Below, in pieces: positions 1 through 8,729 of a stretch of 64,000 nt of DNA. A program made the position numbers and the translations under genes. How positions within the stretch are numbered: the first letter of the stretch is position 1; each line of letters starts with the position of its first letter. This DNA is from CAZGKW01 sp964526295 (GTDB taxonomy: Bacteria; Planctomycetota; Phycisphaerae; FEN-1346). Location: the NCBI GenBank assembly GCA_964526295.1, contig CAZGKW010000007.1, forward strand, positions 86,153 to 150,152. Reading direction: 5' to 3'. The notes below the pieces were generated by a model that was given only the letters and a program-made list of their open reading frames with translations, had not been told where the DNA came from and did not search any database.

Positions 1-1
1 G

Positions 2-1006
2 GACGAGGCGTATCGGACGGAGCTGGCCGAGAAGCTCGTGGCGGCAGCCTCCCGTGCTTGGGCCGACGCCGAGCGTGCCCGGGCGGGAGCGGCGTCGATC
101 GCCTGCCCCGGCGTGACGGTCAACCGCGTCCTGGGCGAGGTCGGCCCGACCGACGACCGCCTCGGCCTGGTGCGGATCGACCGCGAGGGCGGCGGCCCCC
201 TGGCCGTCCTCGTCGACTTCGCCTGCCACCCCGTCAACCTCCACTCGACCGGCCTGATCACGCCGGACTTTCCGCACTTCGTGGAGGCCGAGCTGCGGCG
301 CGGCCTGGGGCCGGACGTCGCCGTCCTCTACCTGACGGGGGCGGCGGGCGACCTGAATCCGGCCAACTTCGGCCCCGACCGGACCGAGGCCCGGGCCTGC
401 GAGACGGCCGGCCGCATCGCCGCCGCGGCCCTCGATGTGTTCCCGGCGATCCGGCCCGACGCCTCGCCGCGGCTCGCGCACGCGACGGCCGAGGTCGAGG
501 TGCCGCTCGCGCCGCTGCCGCCCGCCGAGGAGCTGGCGGCGATGGCCCTGGAGGCCCGCCGCCTGATGGACGAGATGCCGGAGAAGTCGGCGACGAACTG
601 GGACTACGCCAAGTATAAGACGCGGGCCGAGTGGGCCGAGGAGGCCCGCCGGACCATCGAGTCGGGCCGGACCGAGACCGCCCGGCGCGTCCCGCTCCAA
701 GCCTTCGCCATCGGAGACGCCGCCTTGGTCGGCCTTCCGGGCGAGCCGTTCGCCGAGCTGGGCCTGGAGGTGGCCCGGTCGCGGGCGTTCGCCGAGCCGA
801 TGGTCGTGGCCCTGGCGAACGGGGCGATGGGGTACTTCCCGACGCGGGCGGCCTACGAGCGGAGGTCGTACGAGGCGGTCCACTGTCCCCGGTACCTGGG
901 GGTGTACGCCTTCGCTCCGGGCGTCTGCGAGCGGCTGGCCGAGGCGTGCCGGTCGCTGCTTTCGGACCTGGCGGCGTCGGCCGGGTCGGCCGCCGGCGGC
1001 GTTTAA
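2..1006 (+). CDS. Neutral/alkaline ceramidase-like protein, 5' truncated by window edge
   Basis: The reading frame is open from base 2, so the true start lies outside the window; an internal GTG at 38 is not a convincing start. The visible part has a stretch reading DFACHPVNLH, and shortly after it GAAGDLNPANF, which resembles the conserved metal-site and GD-x-x-PN region of the neutral/alkaline non-lysosomal ceramidase N-terminal family. The C-terminal part (ALVGLPGEPFAELG, then ANGAMGYFPTRAAYE) matches the layout of short planctomycete relatives that lack the C-terminal Ig-like domain. These proteins are probably amide hydrolases, but the substrate is unknown and ceramide is only the family name. 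It lies 43 bases upstream of the aminotransferase and may be co-transcribed with it. Confidence 0.7.
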   Translation, partial: DEAYRTELAEKLVAAASRAWADAERARAGAASIACPGVTVNRVLGEVGPTDDRLGLVRIDREGGGPLAVLVDFACHPVNLHSTGLITPDFPHFVEAELRRGLGPDVAVLYLTGAAGDLNPANFGPDRTEARACETAGRIAAAALDVFPAIRPDASPRLAHATAEVEVPLAPLPPAEELAAMALEARRLMDEMPEKSATNWDYAKYKTRAEWAEEARRTIESGRTETARRVPLQAFAIGDAALVGLPGEPFAELGLEVARSRAFAEPMVVALANGAMGYFPTRAAYERRSYEAVHCPRYLGVYAFAPGVCERLAEACRSLLSDLAASAGSAAGGV

Positions 1007-1049
1007 CCCCCGAGCAGTTGGGTCCCTCACACGTGAGAAGGAGGACCGG

Positions 1050-2258
1050 ATGTCGCCGAAACCGTACACCGTCGAGACCTCCCGGTCGATGCTCGAGCGG
1101 AGCGACCGGACCATCCTCCGCGGGTGCCAGGGGCACAAGCGGAGCCACGAGATGCTCGCCCGGGGCTACCCCGTCTTCGCCGCCCGGGCGGCGGGCGCCA
1201 GGTTCTGGGACGTCGATGGAAACGAGTATCTCGACTATCTCATGGGTTTCGGGCCGATCCTCCTGGGCTACGACGACCCGGCCGTGGCCCGGGCCGTCTG
1301 CCGCCAGATGGGCGAGGGCACCATCTTCACCACGGCCCATCCCAAGGAGATCGAGATCGCCGAGACGCTCGTGGACCTCCTGCCCGGGGCGGAGATGGTG
1401 GCTTTCCTCCTGGGCGGCAGCGCCGCCGCCACCGCCGCCGTCCGCCTCGCCCGGGCCTGGACCGGCCGCGACCGCGTCATCCGGTGCGGCTACCACGGGT
1501 GGCACGACTGGGCCCGCCCGAACGACGTGGGCGTCCCGAAGGCCGTCAGCGACCTGACGCTTGAAGCCCCCTACGGCGACCTGGAGGCCCTGGACGCCCT
1601 GTTCGCCGGCGCCCCCGGCCAGGTCGCGTGCCTCATCGTCGAGACCGTCCAGGACGACGGGCCGCCCGAGGGGTACCTCGAAGGGTGCGTCGAGACGGCC
1701 CACCGCCACGGGGCCCTGTGCGTCTTCGACGAGATCAAGGTGGGCTTTCGCATCGCCTTCGGCGGGGCGGCCGAATACTACGGCGTCACGCCCGACCTGT
1801 CGAGCTATGGCAAGGCCTGCTTCAACGGCTATCCGGGGAGCTTCGTGGTCGGCCGCCGCGAGGTCCTGGGCTCGGAGAGGTGCCAGGCGGCCTGGCTCGC
1901 CGCCACGTTCCACTGCGACCTGTTGAGCCTCGTCGCGCTGGAGACGGTCATCGGCGAGATGAAGCGGCGCGACGGCATCGAGCACCAGTGGCGGCTGGGG
2001 CGGCGGCTCATGGAGGGCGTCAACCGGGCCTGCGAGGAGGGGGGCCTGGGGTACCGGCTGACGGGCCTCGCGCCGATGCCGAAGCCCGTCATCGCCGAGG
2101 GCCAGAAACCCCGGGCCATCGCCATGCTTCAGGGGTGCCTGGCGCGCGGCGTCTACCTTCACCCGGGCCACGCCATGTTCCTGTCGCTCGCCCACACCGA
2201 AGCGGACATCGACGCGACGATCGCCGCGGTTGAAGCGTCGATCGCCGAGCTGGATTGA
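1050..2258 (+). CDS. Class III aminotransferase, glutamate-1-semialdehyde aminomutase-like
   Basis: This is a 402-residue PLP-dependent fold-type I enzyme. The cofactor site is readable. D227 in FDEIKVGF should hold the pyridine nitrogen, and K255 in SSYGKACFNGYPGS is the Schiff-base lysine at the usual PD-x(4)-GK position. The N-terminal motif DVDGNEYLDYLMGFGP and the glycine/serine-rich GGSAAATAAVRLAR are typical of the HemL subgroup. An ATG with AAGGAGG about 8 bases upstream fixes the start. Its closest family is HemL-like, but many such paralogues in secondary metabolism are not HemL, and no other haem gene is nearby. I therefore give no symbol. Substrate is unknown. Confidence 0.85.
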   Translation: MSPKPYTVETSRSMLERSDRTILRGCQGHKRSHEMLARGYPVFAARAAGARFWDVDGNEYLDYLMGFGPILLGYDDPAVARAVCRQMGEGTIFTTAHPKEIEIAETLVDLLPGAEMVAFLLGGSAAATAAVRLARAWTGRDRVIRCGYHGWHDWARPNDVGVPKAVSDLTLEAPYGDLEALDALFAGAPGQVACLIVETVQDDGPPEGYLEGCVETAHRHGALCVFDEIKVGFRIAFGGAAEYYGVTPDLSSYGKACFNGYPGSFVVGRREVLGSERCQAAWLAATFHCDLLSLVALETVIGEMKRRDGIEHQWRLGRRLMEGVNRACEEGGLGYRLTGLAPMPKPVIAEGQKPRAIAMLQGCLARGVYLHPGHAMFLSLAHTEADIDATIAAVEASIAELD

Positions 2259-2291
2259 GCACCGGGGCGAGCCAGGCCCATACGGTTCTCT

Positions 2292-2357
2292 GCGGTCGGT
2301 CTTCGTGCCGACCGCGCTCTGTGCGAAGTGGACGCGGCGGGCACGGAGACCCGCCGC
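2292..2357. terminator. Two consecutive hairpins between convergent genes
   Basis: There are two perfect 8-bp stems with 8-nt loops. The first has arms 2292-2299 (GCGGTCGG) and 2308-2315. The second has arms 2334-2341 (GCGGCGGG) and 2350-2357. They sit between the plus-strand aminotransferase and the minus-strand hypothetical gene. This suggests two-way transcription stops, although neither has a clear U-tract. Confidence 0.45.
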
Positions 2358-2407
2358 CCCGAACGCTCGCGCTTGCGGTTCGACATGCGCGACGGGGGGG
2401 CGGCTGA

Positions 2408-2938
2408 CTACGCCTCCTCGGCCAGGCTGCGGATGAAGTCGAGGTCCAGCTCGCCCTTGGCGCCCCAGCCGCGGCGGCCGCGGGGAATCGCCGGCCGGAA
2501 CCGCTCGTACAGGCCGTAAGCCGCCTCCGCGAGCGCGTCCTCGTCGAACGCCCCCGCCAGGTCGGCCATCGCGTCGCGGACGGCCGCCAGGTCGTCGCCG
2601 AACTTCTTTTCAAGATACGTTTGGACCGCCGCCGGGTCGATGGGCTGGTCCTTGACGACGGCCCGGACGCCTTCCTCGGTGTTCTTGGCCGGGAGGGGCC
2701 GGCCGCAGACCTCGACCCGGAACGCTTCGCCCAGGCCGGCCTTGCTGGGCTTGCCGCGCTCGCCTTCCTTGGGCGGTCCGTAGATGCCGAGGCGTCGGCC
2801 CTTGGCCTGGGCGTTGAGGCCCGCCAGGCACTTGCCGAGGGTCAGGGCCTCGTCGCGGTCGTAGCCGAGCCGCTCGGCGACGACGGCCCCCCACAGCGTC
2901 AGGACGGGTGCCCGGTTGATCAGGACGGTCTCGGCCAT
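2408..2938 (-). CDS. Conserved hypothetical protein, 176 aa
   Basis: I chose the ATG at 2938, whose product starts MAETVLINRAPVLTLW, because the 47 extra codons upstream are low-complexity and arginine-rich. From memory, the opening LINRAPVLTLW-AVVAERLG-DRDEALTLG is highly conserved in a widespread unnamed bacterial family. The C-terminal motif YERFRPAIPRGRRGWGAKGELDLD is also part of that family. There is no signal peptide or membrane segment, so it should be cytosolic. I do not know its function. It is divergent from moxR, with 219 bases between the starts. Confidence 0.75.
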   Translation of the reverse strand: MAETVLINRAPVLTLWGAVVAERLGYDRDEALTLGKCLAGLNAQAKGRRLGIYGPPKEGERGKPSKAGLGEAFRVEVCGRPLPAKNTEEGVRAVVKDQPIDPAAVQTYLEKKFGDDLAAVRDAMADLAGAFDEDALAEAAYGLYERFRPAIPRGRRGWGAKGELDLDFIRSLAEEA

Positions 2939-3045
2939 GGGTCGGTCTCCACGAGGGGGTCCGTTTGATGGTACACGGCGGGGGCAGGGCCGGACAACGC
3001 GCAACCGCAACCGCTCTCTTTCCGCCCCCCGGAATGCGCTGGATT

Positions 3046-3079
3046 TTGACCGAAACTCCTGGCATGGTAACGGTATCAC
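3046..3079 (+). promoter_or_regulatory. Possible sigma-70-type promoter for the moxR operon
   Basis: TTGACC at 3046-3051 is a good -35. An extended -10-like TGGTAACGG follows at 3065-3073 with about 16 bp spacing. The -10 is weak, so this is tentative. It lies in the divergent region ahead of the moxR operon. Confidence 0.3.
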
Positions 3080-3096
3080 AATGACGGCCGCGCGCC

Positions 3097-3122
3097 GGCC
3101 GAACGGTCGGCCGCCCTTTTTT
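3097..3122 (+). terminator. Intrinsic terminator in the moxR leader
   Basis: A stem GGCCGA (3097-3102) pairs perfectly with TCGGCC (3107-3112) around the tetraloop ACGG. It is extended by flanking GC bases and followed by six Ts (3117-3122). It lies 35 bases upstream of the moxR start and points into the operon, so it may act as an attenuator. It may instead end a very short leader RNA. Confidence 0.5.
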
Positions 3123-3157
3123 CAAACGACGCTTCGCGACAGAACGGAGGACGCGTC

Positions 3158-4237
<1,080 letters not shown>

Positions 4238-5141
4238 CCCGGAGGTCCTCCAGAAGATCGGCTCCCTGGAGCTGGTGGCCCGGGAAGCGGTCGAAGGCCT
4301 TCGCGTCGGCATGCACAAGAGCCCCCTGCGGGGGTTCTCCACGGAGTTCGTCCATCATCGCCCGTACGTCCCGGGCGACGCCCTGCGGCACCTCGACTGG
4401 CGGGTCTACGGCCGGACCGAGCGGTACTACATCAAGCTCTACGAGGCCGAGACCAACTTCGACGCCTACCTCCTCCTCGACGCGTCCCACTCCATGCGGT
4501 ACGGCTCGGGGCCCATCACCAAGCTCGAGTACGCCAAGTACATGGCGGCCAGCCTGGCCTACGTCGTCCTGGAGCAGCGCGACTCGGTGGGGCTGGGCAT
4601 TTTCGACTCCGAGCTTCGGACCTATCTGGAGCCGTCGAGCCAGATGGGCGTCATCCACAACATCGACGAGGGGCTCCAGGCCGTCGAGGGCGAGCCGAAG
4701 ACCGACCTGGCCCCGATCCTCCACCAGTTCGCCGGCCAGATCACCCGCCGAGGCTTCATCATGGTCTTCTCGGACCTGTTCGACGATCCTGACCGCTTCC
4801 TCCGCGGCCTGGACCACCTCCGGTTCCGCGGGCACAACGTGGCGGTGTTTCAGGTGCTGGACCCGTACGAGCTGACGTTCCCCATGCGGGGGACGTGGCT
4901 CTTTGAGGGGCTGGAGAACGATGGGCAGATCACGACCCAGCCGGCCCGCATCCGGCAGGCGTACCTGGCGGTGGCGAACGAGGCCATCTCGCGGGTCAAG
5001 CGGGCCTGCGACCGGAGCCACGTCGACTACCTGCTGGTCGATACGTCCCGGCCCCTGGATGCGGTCCTGGCGGCCTACCTGCTGAAGCGGAAGCGGACCG
5101 CGAGCAAGACGATCTGACACGCCGAAACGGAAAGACCGAGC

Positions 5142-6284
5142 GTGTTCCCGGCGAGACGACGGCTGAGAACGATCGTGGCGTGCCTGGCGGCCGTAACGGC
5201 GGCCGCGGGCCCGGCTCGCGCCGGCGCCGTCGAGACCTTCGCCGGCCGGCTCGAGGGGCCGGTGACGCTGGAGAATGGTCGGATCGAGGTGGGCGGCCGG
5301 GCGGTGGCGTGGAGCGAGGTGCTCTACGTCCTGCGGGGGCCGTCCTCGTCGACGTTCGAGCCGCCCGATGCGGTCCGGTTCGCCGGCGGCGAGCGGTGGG
5401 GCGGCGAGCTGCTCTCGCTTGAGGGCGGGACGATCCGGTTCCGCAGCCGCCTCGTCGGCGAGCGGGAACTCCCGGCCGGGACGGTCACGATGCTGGAGTT
5501 CGAGCCGGGCCTGCCCGAGCCGGCGGGGCCGCTCGCGCCGGGCCTGTACCGGCCCCAGGGGCCGCCCGTGCCGGGGACGCTCCTCTGGATCGACGCCCGG
5601 CGGATCGCCATCGACAGCCTGCTCGGCGTCCTGAAGCTGCCGCGGGAGACCGCCGAGCGATACGTGTTCGCCCGTCCGGCCTCGGCGGCGCCGCCGGCGG
5701 GGTCGGACGAGGTGGGTCTGGTCGACGGGAGCGTCATGCGAGGGCGGTTCGGCTTCGACGCCGACGGGCCGCGGCTTGAGCATCCGGTCCTCGGGACGGT
5801 CCGCATTCCGCCGGCGATGGTCGTGTGGCTCGTCCGCCGGCCGCCGACGGCCGTCTACCTGGCCGACGCCGAGCCCGAGGTGGAGCGGGCGGCCGGCGTG
5901 GTCGGCGGGTCGCCGAGGCCGGAGACGATCCGGCGGCGGCCGGGCTCGCGGCCGGGGCCGGGGGCCGAGCCGTTCATCGCGGCCGTGCGGCTGGAGCCGC
6001 ACACGGAGGTCCGCTACGGCCTGACGCTGACGGGCCGGCGGCGGCTGGTGGCGCTGGTGCGGCCGGTGCGGGGCGCCCGCGGCCAGGCGCGCCTCAGGGT
6101 CGAGGCCGGCGACGCCGTGCTGGAGGAGGTGGTCGTGGCCCCGGGCGACGCGGCCGTGCGGCTGAGCCTGGCGTTGCCGCCCCGGGCGAGCGACGTCCGG
6201 TTCGACGTGACGTTCGGCGAGGGGATCGCCCTGCCGTGCGGCGTCGTCATCGCCGACCCGCTCGTCGTGGTCGATGCGAGTTGA
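5142..6284 (+). CDS. Secreted hypothetical protein, NPCBM-like C-terminus
   Basis: It starts at a GTG 24 bases after the DUF58 stop. The N-terminus (RRRLRTIVACLAAVTAAAG, then PARA) is a clear signal peptide. Two short beta-rich segments (residues about 25-120 and 185-235) share the pattern of a charged patch, G-x-L-L-x-L-x-G and a closing LP-x-x-x-V. The pattern recalls the LSM/SH3-like repeats seen in many planctomycete secreted proteins. Residues about 280-380 look like a jelly-roll of the NPCBM type. Function is unknown. Its position between DUF58 and the BatA-like gene suggests a part in the same envelope complex. Confidence 0.7.
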   Translation: MFPARRRLRTIVACLAAVTAAAGPARAGAVETFAGRLEGPVTLENGRIEVGGRAVAWSEVLYVLRGPSSSTFEPPDAVRFAGGERWGGELLSLEGGTIRFRSRLVGERELPAGTVTMLEFEPGLPEPAGPLAPGLYRPQGPPVPGTLLWIDARRIAIDSLLGVLKLPRETAERYVFARPASAAPPAGSDEVGLVDGSVMRGRFGFDADGPRLEHPVLGTVRIPPAMVVWLVRRPPTAVYLADAEPEVERAAGVVGGSPRPETIRRRPGSRPGPGAEPFIAAVRLEPHTEVRYGLTLTGRRRLVALVRPVRGARGQARLRVEAGDAVLEEVVVAPGDAAVRLSLALPPRASDVRFDVTFGEGIALPCGVVIADPLVVVDAS

Positions 6285-6300
6285 TGACGCAAAAAAGCTG

Positions 6301-6323
6301 AAAAAAAGGGCCCTGGACCCTTA
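6301..6323. repeat. A/T-bounded palindrome, GGGTCC type, copy 1
   Basis: The imperfect palindrome is centred on T6314. An A-run (6301-6307) is followed by GGGCCC, T, GGACCC and TT. One mismatch breaks the symmetry relative to copy 2 at 6379-6401. See copy 2 and the related pair at 39792-39880. Confidence 0.65.
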
Positions 6324-6378
6324 CTTGGCAAGCTTTTGCCGGCGAAACAGGCCCGGAACGAGACAAGGGGCGCGCGAG

Positions 6379-6401
6379 AAAAGGGGTCCTGGACCCTTTT
6401 T
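6379..6401. repeat. A/T-bounded palindrome, GGGTCC type, copy 2
   Basis: AAAAGGGGTCC, T, then GGACCCTTTTT form a palindrome centred on T6390 with only one G:T pair. It shares the GGGTCC arm with copy 1, 76 bp upstream. It lies 20 bases before the BatA-like start codon. It could act as a two-way terminator or as a recognition site. Confidence 0.7.
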
Positions 6402-6421
6402 CCGGGGCGGATAGGACGCCA

Positions 6422-8641
6422 ATGGGCTTCCTGAATCCATGGTTGCTGGTGGGGACGGCGGCGGTGGCCGTCCCGATCCTCATCCACCTGCTGAACCGGT
6501 TCCGCCGCCGGCGGGTCCGGTGGGCGGCCATGGAATGGCTCCGCCGGGCGGTGGTGATGCGGTCGCGGCGGGTCCGCCTCGAAGACCTCCTCCTCCTGGC
6601 CATGCGGTGCCTGGCGGTCCTCCTGATCGCCCTGGCGATGGCCCGGCCGACGTTCACCTGCACCGGCGCCCGGTGGTTCGGCGGCGAGGTCCACGTCGGC
6701 GCCGTCATCGCCGTCGACGGCTCCTACAGCATGGACTACCGACCGGCGGCGGTGCGGAGCCGGTTCGACCACGCCATGGCCACCGTCCGCGAGATCGGCC
6801 GGACCCTGAGCGCCGGCGACCGCCTCAGCGTCGTCCTGATGGGCGAGGAGCCGCGGATCCTCCTGCGGAACGTGGTCTTCGACGAGCAGACGCTGGCCGA
6901 CCTCGTCGAGGCCGAGCACGTCCGGCCGCTGCCCGAGCGGCTGAACCTGGAGCTGGCCCTGGAGCAGACGGCCGCGCTGGTCGCCGAGATGAAGACGCCC
7001 ATCCGCGAGTGCTACATCGTGACGGACGGCCAGGCGTCGACCTGGGAAGACGTCTCGGAGAAGTCGCGCCAGGCCCTGGACGAGATCGGGTCGCTGGCCT
7101 CCGTGCGGTTCCTGCCCGTGCCGGAGGATGCCGGCGAGAACCTCGCCGTCCGGTCGCTGGCGCTGGCGTCCGGGGCGGTCCGGGCGGGGGCGTCGGCCCG
7201 CTACGTCGCCGAGGTCCACAACTACGGCCGGCGGACCCGCGAGAAGGTGCCCGTCGAGCTGCTCCTCGACGGCCGGCCCGTCGACCAGGTGGTGATCGAC
7301 CGCCTGGAGCCCGGCCGGACGCGGGCCGTGCCGCTTTTCGTCCGCTTCGAGCGGGCCGGCGCCGCGCGTCTGAAGGCGGGCCTCGGCCGCGACGCCCTCG
7401 AGATGGACAACACGCGGCACGCCGTGGCCCACGTCATGGAGACGGTCCGCATCCTGTGCGTCGACGGCGACCCGTCGGACCGGCCGTTCCGGGGCGAGAC
7501 GGACTTCCTGCGGCTCGGGTTCGTGCCGAAACCCGGCACGCCCGCCGCCGAGTCCCTCGCCGTCGAGGTCGTCTCGTACCTGGAGCTGGTGCCGAAGAAG
7601 CTGGCCGACTACGACGTGGTGGTCCTGGCGAACGTGCCGGACGTCCACGAGTCGAAGGTGGCGGAGCTGGCCCGGTTCGTCCGTGGCGGCGGGGGGCTGG
7701 TCCTCTTCCTGGGCGACCGGGTCCAGGCGGAGCTTCTGAACCGTCGGCTGATGGGCGTCGAGGCGGACCTGCTGCCGGCCACGCTGGGCGACGTGGCCTC
7801 CGCCCCGGCCGAGGAGGCCGGCGGTTGGCCCGTCGCCGTCGCTGATGCGGCGCATCCCCTGGCCCAGGGCCTCAGGCACCTGCCGGCCGAGCTGCTGGCC
7901 GAGGCCCGCGTCGAGCGGAGGTTCCGGGTCGAGCCGGTCGAGGCGGCCCGGCCCGTGCTGACCGTGGCGGGCAGCTCGCTGCCGCTGGTCCTGGAGCGGA
8001 CCGTCGGCCGGGGCAAGGTCGTCCTCGTCACGACCTCGGCCGACCGCGACTGGACGAACCTGCCGGCCCACCCGGCGTTCCCCATCCTGCTGCACGAGGC
8101 GGTGACGCACCTGACGCGGCAGCCGTTCGAGCACCCCGTGACGGTAGGCGAGCCGCTGGTCGCGCCCGTCCCGAGCCAGAGCAAGCAGGTCAGCGTCATG
8201 TTCGTCGGCCCGGACGGGCGGGACTTCCCCGTCCAGGTGACGCAGCAGGAGGGCGGCCTGCGGGCGGCCAAGCACCGCCGGGCCGAGGAGCCGGGCTTCT
8301 ACGAGGTGCGGTACGAAGAGGCGGCGCCGCCGCTGGTGCTGGCGGTGAACGTCGACCCGGCGGAGTCGGACGCCCGGACCCTCTCGGCCCTCGGGCTGGA
8401 GGCGGCCCTGGCGGGCCTGCCGGCCAAGGTCCTGGCCGAGGAGGCCCAGTTGGCGGCGGCCATCAAGGAGGGCCGCATCGGACGGGAGCTGTGGCGGACG
8501 CTGATGATCGCCGGGCTGGTGGTCCTGGCGCTGGAGTCGCTCTTGGCCCACGTGTTCACGCGGCGGCTGGTGGAAGCCGACCGCGAGAGCGCCCGCCGCG
8601 GCCGCGAGGAGCGGGTCGTGGCCGCCGAGGCCATCGGTTGA
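6422..8641 (+). CDS. BatA-like membrane protein with VWA and amidotransferase-fold domains
   Basis: The 739-residue protein opens with the BatA/aerotolerance N-terminal signature (MGFLNPWLLVGTAAVAVPIL, then HLLNRFRRRRVRWAAMEWL), with a transmembrane helix at each end of it. A VWA domain follows with MIDAS residues D99-S103 (DGSYS). Residues about 335-480 look like a class I glutamine-amidotransferase fold (VRILCVDGDPSDRPF, then FVRGGGGLVLFLGD) without an obvious catalytic cysteine. A C-terminal helix anchors it again. It is probably an inner-membrane partner of MoxR. The 137-base gap ahead of it holds the two palindromes, so it may be separately controlled. Confidence 0.85.
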   Translation: MGFLNPWLLVGTAAVAVPILIHLLNRFRRRRVRWAAMEWLRRAVVMRSRRVRLEDLLLLAMRCLAVLLIALAMARPTFTCTGARWFGGEVHVGAVIAVDGSYSMDYRPAAVRSRFDHAMATVREIGRTLSAGDRLSVVLMGEEPRILLRNVVFDEQTLADLVEAEHVRPLPERLNLELALEQTAALVAEMKTPIRECYIVTDGQASTWEDVSEKSRQALDEIGSLASVRFLPVPEDAGENLAVRSLALASGAVRAGASARYVAEVHNYGRRTREKVPVELLLDGRPVDQVVIDRLEPGRTRAVPLFVRFERAGAARLKAGLGRDALEMDNTRHAVAHVMETVRILCVDGDPSDRPFRGETDFLRLGFVPKPGTPAAESLAVEVVSYLELVPKKLADYDVVVLANVPDVHESKVAELARFVRGGGGLVLFLGDRVQAELLNRRLMGVEADLLPATLGDVASAPAEEAGGWPVAVADAAHPLAQGLRHLPAELLAEARVERRFRVEPVEAARPVLTVAGSSLPLVLERTVGRGKVVLVTTSADRDWTNLPAHPAFPILLHEAVTHLTRQPFEHPVTVGEPLVAPVPSQSKQVSVMFVGPDGRDFPVQVTQQEGGLRAAKHRRAEEPGFYEVRYEEAAPPLVLAVNVDPAESDARTLSALGLEAALAGLPAKVLAEEAQLAAAIKEGRIGRELWRTLMIAGLVVLALESLLAHVFTRRLVEADRESARRGREERVVAAEAIG

Positions 8642-8653
8642 CGCAACAGCAAG

Positions 8654-8672
8654 CGCGGGGATAGACCCCGCG
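8654..8672. repeat. Short GC hairpin in the operon
   Basis: CGCGGGG (8654-8660) pairs perfectly with CCCCGCG (8666-8672) around a 5-nt loop. It lies between the BatA-like gene and the next VWA gene and has no T-tract. It could be an RNA stability element. Confidence 0.4.
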
Positions 8673-8729
8673 GCTGACACAGGCGCTCAATACGAGGTCG
8701 GCGGCCGCGAGTAGCAGTTGGAGCCATCG

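Noticed and set aside
258..2195. Long minus-strand open frame under the ceramidase-like and aminotransferase genes
   Set aside because: It is a shadow caused by high GC; the plus-strand frames have clear family motifs and the minus product is low-complexity.
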